A DNA stretch of 64,000 bases from Drosophila pseudoobscura (Eukaryota; Arthropoda; Insecta; Diptera; Drosophilidae). Under the pieces are notes generated by a model. It saw only the letters and a list, made by a program, of their open reading frames with translations. It was not told the origin of the DNA and searched no databases. A program made the position numbers and the translations under genes. How positions within the stretch are numbered: position 1 is the first letter of the stretch; each line of letters starts with the position of its first letter. The stretch lies in contig NC_046683.1 in NCBI RefSeq assembly GCF_009870125.1, positions 8,432,001-8,496,000 on the forward strand, written 5' to 3'. Positions 60,201 to 64,000 of this stretch are shown here, in pieces.

Positions 60201-62175
60201 AATATCTGGAGATGGAAGGAGACGTGCCAGAGTATGTTTCTGTCTGCTGTACCTTTCTGTGCTTAGTAAATCTCTCATTGGTCTGATTCGCAGGTCACCA
60301 AAATATCGCCAGATGCGCAAGACCAAGGAATATATGGAAATGAAGGAAGACGTGCGAGAGTATGTTTCCGTCTGCTGTACCTTTCTGTGCATAGTATAAC
60401 CCTCCTTGGTCTGATCCACAGGTCGCCGAAATATCGCCAAATGCGCAAGACCAACGAATATCTGGAGATGGAAGAAGACGTCCCGGAGTATGTTTTTGCC
60501 TGCTGTACCTTTCTGTGCATAGTATAACCCTCCTTGGTCTGATCCACAGGTCGCCGCAATATCGCCAGATGCGCAAGACCAACGAATATCTGGAGATGGA
60601 AGGAGACGTGCCAGAGTATGTTTCTGTCTGCTGTACCTTTCTGTGCTTAGTAAATCTCTCATTGGTCTGATTCGCAGGTCACCAAAATATCGCCAGATGC
60701 GCAAGACCAAGGAATATATGGAAATGAAGGAAGACGTGCGAGAGTATGTTTCCGTCTGCTGTACCTTTCTGTGCATAGTATAACCCTCCTTGGTCTGATC
60801 CACAGGTCGCCGAAATATCGCCAAATGCGCAAGACCAACGAATATCTGGAGATGGAAGAAGACGTCCCGGAGTATGTTTTTGCCTGCTGTACCTTTCTGT
60901 GCATAGTATAATCCTCCTTGGTCTGATCCACAGGTCGCCAAAATATCGCCAGATGCGCAAGACCAACGAATATCAGGAGATGGAAGAAGACGTGCCAGAG
61001 TATGTTTCTGTCTGCTGTACCTTTCTGTGCTTAGTAAATCTCTCATTGGTCTGATCCACAGGTCACCGACATATCGCCAGATGCGCAAGACCAACGAATA
61101 TCTGGAGATGGAAGAAGACGTCCCGGAGTATGTTTTTGCCTGCTGTACCTTTCTGTGCAAAGTATAATCCTCCTTGGTCTGATCCACAGGTCGCCAAAAT
61201 ATCGCCAGATGCGCAAGACCAACGAATATCTGGAGATGGAAGAAGACGTGCCAGAGTATGTTTCTGTCTGCTATACCTTTCTGTGCTTAGTAAATCCCTC
61301 ATTGCTCTGATTCACAGGTCGCCGACATATCGTCAGATGCGCCAGACCAACGAATATCTGGAGATGGAAGAAGAATACCTCTCAGGGTATGTTTTTTGTT
61401 GTGCTGTTTCCCTCTGTGTATGGTGTATCCTTTACTGGTGTATTTCACAGATCATCGACTTATTGCGCGACACTGGTGGGCAGCTCCATGACTACCCCGG
61501 AGTTGACTCCACGCAGCGACGCGAAAACGCTGTGTCCGTACGATGAATCTGAGGATACCGATAGCCGTTCCCAGGGAATGGACCCAATGGAGTTCAGCCA
61601 TTTGGACGTTCGCAAGGTGCGCAGCGAGATGAAATACGTTGAGAGTAACGTGAATGAAGGCAAAAAGAATCGCGAGTCGAAGTCTGACCACGAGTTCGCC
61701 AACGAACTACATGTAAGTGATTCATTCTTCACTCTTGGACAGCCACATTGATTCTTCATTGTTCCAGTTCAAGCTAAACTCGATGGTACATTTCGAGCGG
61801 GATATTGGCGACAGTGCCAAAGTGTCCGCCAAACAAGCTCATCGTTACGAAGACGCCGGAGACGAGCAGGACATTGGTCCTACATCCATGATTCAGGACG
61901 GTTCTAAGCAAGTCGTGGAGCAAATCAATCTGCCAACTAAGAAGAAGACAGGCGTGGTCAAGGCCGGACAAAAGCAACGTCGTGCTCGTAACGATGGAGG
62001 CGGTGACGGACAATGCAACTCCGTAGAACAATCAGAGCATCACATTGGGCCCACTGTCATGATAAAGGACGGTCAAACACAGGAACAAGATCGTAATGAT
62101 GGTGGTGGAGACGGCAAGCGTTCGAAGGTGGCAAAACAGCGACGCCGTGCTAAGATGCCGGACAGTATCGGTTAA
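57292..62175 (+). CDS. Cep78: CEP78-like centrosomal LRR protein with a 20-copy repeat-exon array
   Basis: Leading exons are 57292-57601, 57661-57851, 57905-58081, 58145-58319 and 58380-58827. Then come 20 repeat exons (58886-58951 and every 128 bp to 61318-61386), followed by 61451-61712 and 61768-62175. The predicted product is 1097 aa. The N-terminal 430 or so residues follow CEP78: a RYLELCRNKNLTPLPEIR opening, RNI-type leucine-rich repeats (LSECNITCQGAVYVAEMIK, GLRTVLLANNPNIGDKGLS) and VDMQGCGLTDVGANDILSLL, then a helical region (AVEDKLAFERVLRQKAEDLN). CEP78 is a centriolar protein needed for cilia and sperm flagella. The array adds about 440 residues of a charged 22-residue repeat (SPxYRQMRKTxEYxEM...). 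The C-terminus is acidic then basic, with KKKTGVVKAGQKQRRARN. Whether every repeat exon is used cannot be told from DNA. Confidence 0.85.
58886..61386 (+). repeat. Cep78: Exact 128-bp tandem array of 20 mini-exon/intron units inside the CEP78-like gene
   Basis: Exons start at 58886 and then every 128 bases without exception to 61318. Nineteen exons are 66 nt and the last is 69 nt; each intron is 62 nt. Each exon is preceded by CACAG or CGCAG and followed by GTATGTTT. Units carry TATCGCCAGATGCGCAAGAC as the most constant exon core and CTCATTGGTCTGATCCACAG-type intron ends. All exons begin and end in phase 2. Units 11-13 (from 60166) and 14-16 (from 60550) are near-identical, showing a 384-bp higher-order repeat; units 8-10 alternate two subtypes. 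Intron sequence is as conserved as exon sequence, pointing to recent unequal exchange or gene conversion. Confidence 0.95.
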
Positions 62176-62549
62176 CATGTTTGTTTGCATGTAATGTTTG
62201 TCCGTTTTTTTGTTTCATATTTTATAAAGCAAACCCAAATTAATGGGAGTACTAAAAGTAGACAATCCTGCAGAATATGTATTCATTTAGTGAATACAAT
62301 TATATTTTTTGAGGTAGCAAACTTTTAAAAACCAAAATCCGATCATGGACAGCGAACGATTAGACCATTTTCGACCAGTGGGTGCTAAAATACACGCCAG
62401 GAAAATGGGGCAGCTATCTGTTGAGCCTTTATTGGGGTTTTATAAGGACAGTGGAGTTACAAGAGGAATTTAAAAAACAGTTTAAATTTCCGTGGCTTAA
62501 CTCCACCTGCTCGCCTGTTTAAATAGATGGGGCTCAAGTGGGTTAAGTT

Positions 62550-62625
62550 AATTTTTTTTTATCAGTATATTCCGTATATTTCTTAGGGTCGAACAGTATA
62601 TTTTGTAATCGAAAATTTTGTATCG
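62550..62625 (+). repeat. Dispersed repeat family A tail (copy A6) upstream of the GLOD4-type gene
   Basis: TATCAGTATATTCCGTATAT, TTCTTAGGGTCGAACAGTAT and ATTTTGTAATCGA match the tail of copy A3 upstream of RpL30. The copy ends about 90 bp before the start codon at 62713. The rest of 62176-62712 is the 3' flank of the CEP78-like gene with no further feature. Confidence 0.5.
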
Positions 62626-62712
62626 AATTCTTCTGCCTGCCGCAGAACAACAAACTGACAACAAATTTTCATTTTCATTTCTAAATTTCGAAACACAACT
62701 CAAAGGGCAATA

Positions 62713-63933
62713 ATGGCAGCAGTACCGGGACGTGCCCTGCACTATGTGTTCAAGATCGGAGATCGGGCCAAGAACGCCTTCTTCTTCCGAAGCATCCTGG
62801 GAATGAAGGTGGGTATTTTTCTTATGATTTGCGAATAGGATCTGCGGACCAACCAACGTTATCGCTGCGGGGTACAAGGTTTTTTTTATCTGAACAACGC
62901 AATTGGCAATCAGTGGCTGCTGACTGACTAATTAAAAGCCCAGATGCCAGATAGCGGTAATGACTCTGTAAATTTTCCCGACAACTAATGCTGTCTCTGT
63001 CTGTCTGGGCCAAACAGGTTTTGCGTCACGAGGAATTTAAAGAAGGTTGCGATGCCGAATGCAATGGGTAAGTCGCTGGCGACTGGCAACAAGAATCAGA
63101 GAAAACGTTGTCCTTCCCCAAATCCCTTGCAGACCTTATGACAATCGGTGGAGCAAGACCATGGTCGGCTACGGTCCGGAGAGCTCCCATTTTGTCATCG
63201 AGCTGACATACAACTACGGCGTGACCAGCTACGAAATGGGTAAGGGGCAGTAACAATCAGTAGCAATTAAGTTGTGCCGTCATTGTGTCAGCACTCTGTA
63301 ATCGACAATCTTACCACAGGTAACGATTTCGGCGGAGTCACCATCCACTCTACCGAAATATTGCCACGCGCCGCACAGCACTCGTACCCCATCGACAAGA
63401 CGGAAGGGGGCTCTCTGCTCACCTCGCCCGACGGCTACAAGTTCCTTGTGATCGACCAGGCAGCGCCGACGGCCGACGCCGATCCCGTGCAGTCTGTGGA
63501 GCTGCACGTGAGCAATCTAGCGGCCTCGCGCCAGTACTGGGAACAGCTGCTGCGGATGCAACCGCTGGCGGAGAACAAGCAGTCCGTGCGGCTAAGCTAC
63601 GGCGGCAAGCAGGCGTCGCTGCAGCTCACCCAGATTCTGGATCCCATTAACCGGGCCAAGGCCTACGGACGTATCGCCTTTGCTGTTCCCTCGGCGACGC
63701 AACCGCCGCTGTACGAAGCAGTCAAGGCAGCCGGCGGCACGATCCTGAAGTCGCTTATCACCCTGGAAACGCCCGGCAAGGCCACCGTGTCAGTGCTAAT
63801 CCTGGCCGATCCCGATGGTCATGAGATCTGCTTTGTCGACGAGGAGGGATTCTCGCAGCTCTCCCAGGTGGAGCCCGATGGCGAGCAGCGACTGGACAAG
63901 TACATTGCCAAGGATCCCTTCCAGAAGACCTAG
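62713..63933 (+). CDS. CG1532: GLOD4-type glyoxalase-domain protein
   Basis: Exons are 62713-62808, 63018-63067, 63133-63239 and 63320-63933 (288 aa), all in phase. The protein starts with [19 protein letters not shown] and [20 protein letters not shown], the GLOD4 signature, followed by [20 protein letters not shown] second vicinal-oxygen-chelate (VOC) half follows ([19 protein letters not shown] ... [19 protein letters not shown]). GLOD4 proteins are two-VOC-module members of the glyoxalase I superfamily, often mitochondrial, with no firmly established substrate. The symbol is the D. melanogaster orthologue as I recall it. The window ends 67 bp after the stop. Confidence 0.93.
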
Positions 63934-64000
63934 TTCCACTCTGGAATGTGCATGATTTGCACAGCTGGGCTCCCTTCCAGCCGAAGTGATGCCTCTCTGA

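Noticed and set aside
60039-61187. A 382-codon antisense ORF over the CEP78 array
   Set aside because: It exists because the 128-bp unit lacks stops in that strand in three consecutive frames (3 x 128 = 384). It has no independent gene signals, and the sense-strand exons explain the sequence.
1-64000. tRNA genes, CRISPR arrays, bacterial operons or viral genes
   Set aside because: No tRNA B-box/cloverleaf pattern, spaced direct repeats with unique spacers, or prokaryotic gene organisation was seen; the window is fly nuclear DNA.

Overview
The window reads as a Drosophila (Sophophora-type) chromosome segment. Genes have short 50-70 bp introns with GTAAGT donors, DRE motifs (TATCGATA) and poly-Q tracts. 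A DINE-1-like repeat is present, and several genes have unmistakable fly orthologues (Tob, Nipsnap, RpL30, a dpr gene, the CG14286-type UPF0488 gene, the CG1532/GLOD4 gene). Several of these are, from memory, Muller-A (X) genes. An intact P-element-derived gene of the repressor type would fit the obscura group, but the species is an inference. No prokaryotic, viral, CRISPR or tRNA feature was seen.

Left part (1-25 kb). The window opens inside a Q-rich gene (2-2113, +). Two copies of a dispersed repeat follow. Next is a two-exon gene (3945-5673, +) whose layout matches the ER-phagy receptor CCPG1: an LIR-like W-T-I-L, an acidic segment, one membrane span and a charged lumenal tail. About 9 kb of AT-rich non-coding DNA leads to a cyclic-nucleotide-binding (CNBD2-like) gene on the minus strand (15023-17297). 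It lies head to head with Tob (18479-20256, +), which is followed by roughly 4.7 kb of AT-rich 3' sequence.

Middle part (25-43 kb). A three-exon P-transposase-derived THAP gene (25831-27650, -) ends where the P repressor ends and has lost two expected catalytic acidic residues. Then come a UPF0488 gene (28427-29482, -) divergent from RpL30 (30002-30864, +), a single-exon matrin-type zinc-finger gene (31351-32382, +), Nipsnap (33370-35226, -), an intronless BTBD9-like BTB/BACK gene (36758-38032, -) and a seven-exon dpr-family Ig receptor (39745-43118, -).

Right part (43-64 kb). A long non-coding interval contains a possible small Kazal-type secreted gene with no visible start codon (47854-48547, -). 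A second CNBD2-like gene (50038-52187, +) is an inverted paralogue of the first. A CAP/antigen-5 gene (54876-55820, -), a CEP78-like centrosomal gene (57292-62175, +) and the GLOD4-type gene (62713-63933, +) complete the window.

The most striking structure is inside the CEP78-like gene. Twenty mini-exons (nineteen of 66 nt, the last 69 nt) separated by 62-nt introns form an exact 128-bp tandem array (58886-61386). Every exon is phase 2/2, so each codes one 22-residue charged repeat and can be skipped without loss of frame. Other points of interest are the domesticated P gene, the paired CNBD2 genes with intron differences and one GC-AG intron, and a repeat family lying directly upstream of two genes. 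All gene models here were built by hand from splice signals and reading-frame continuity; no alignment or database search was run.
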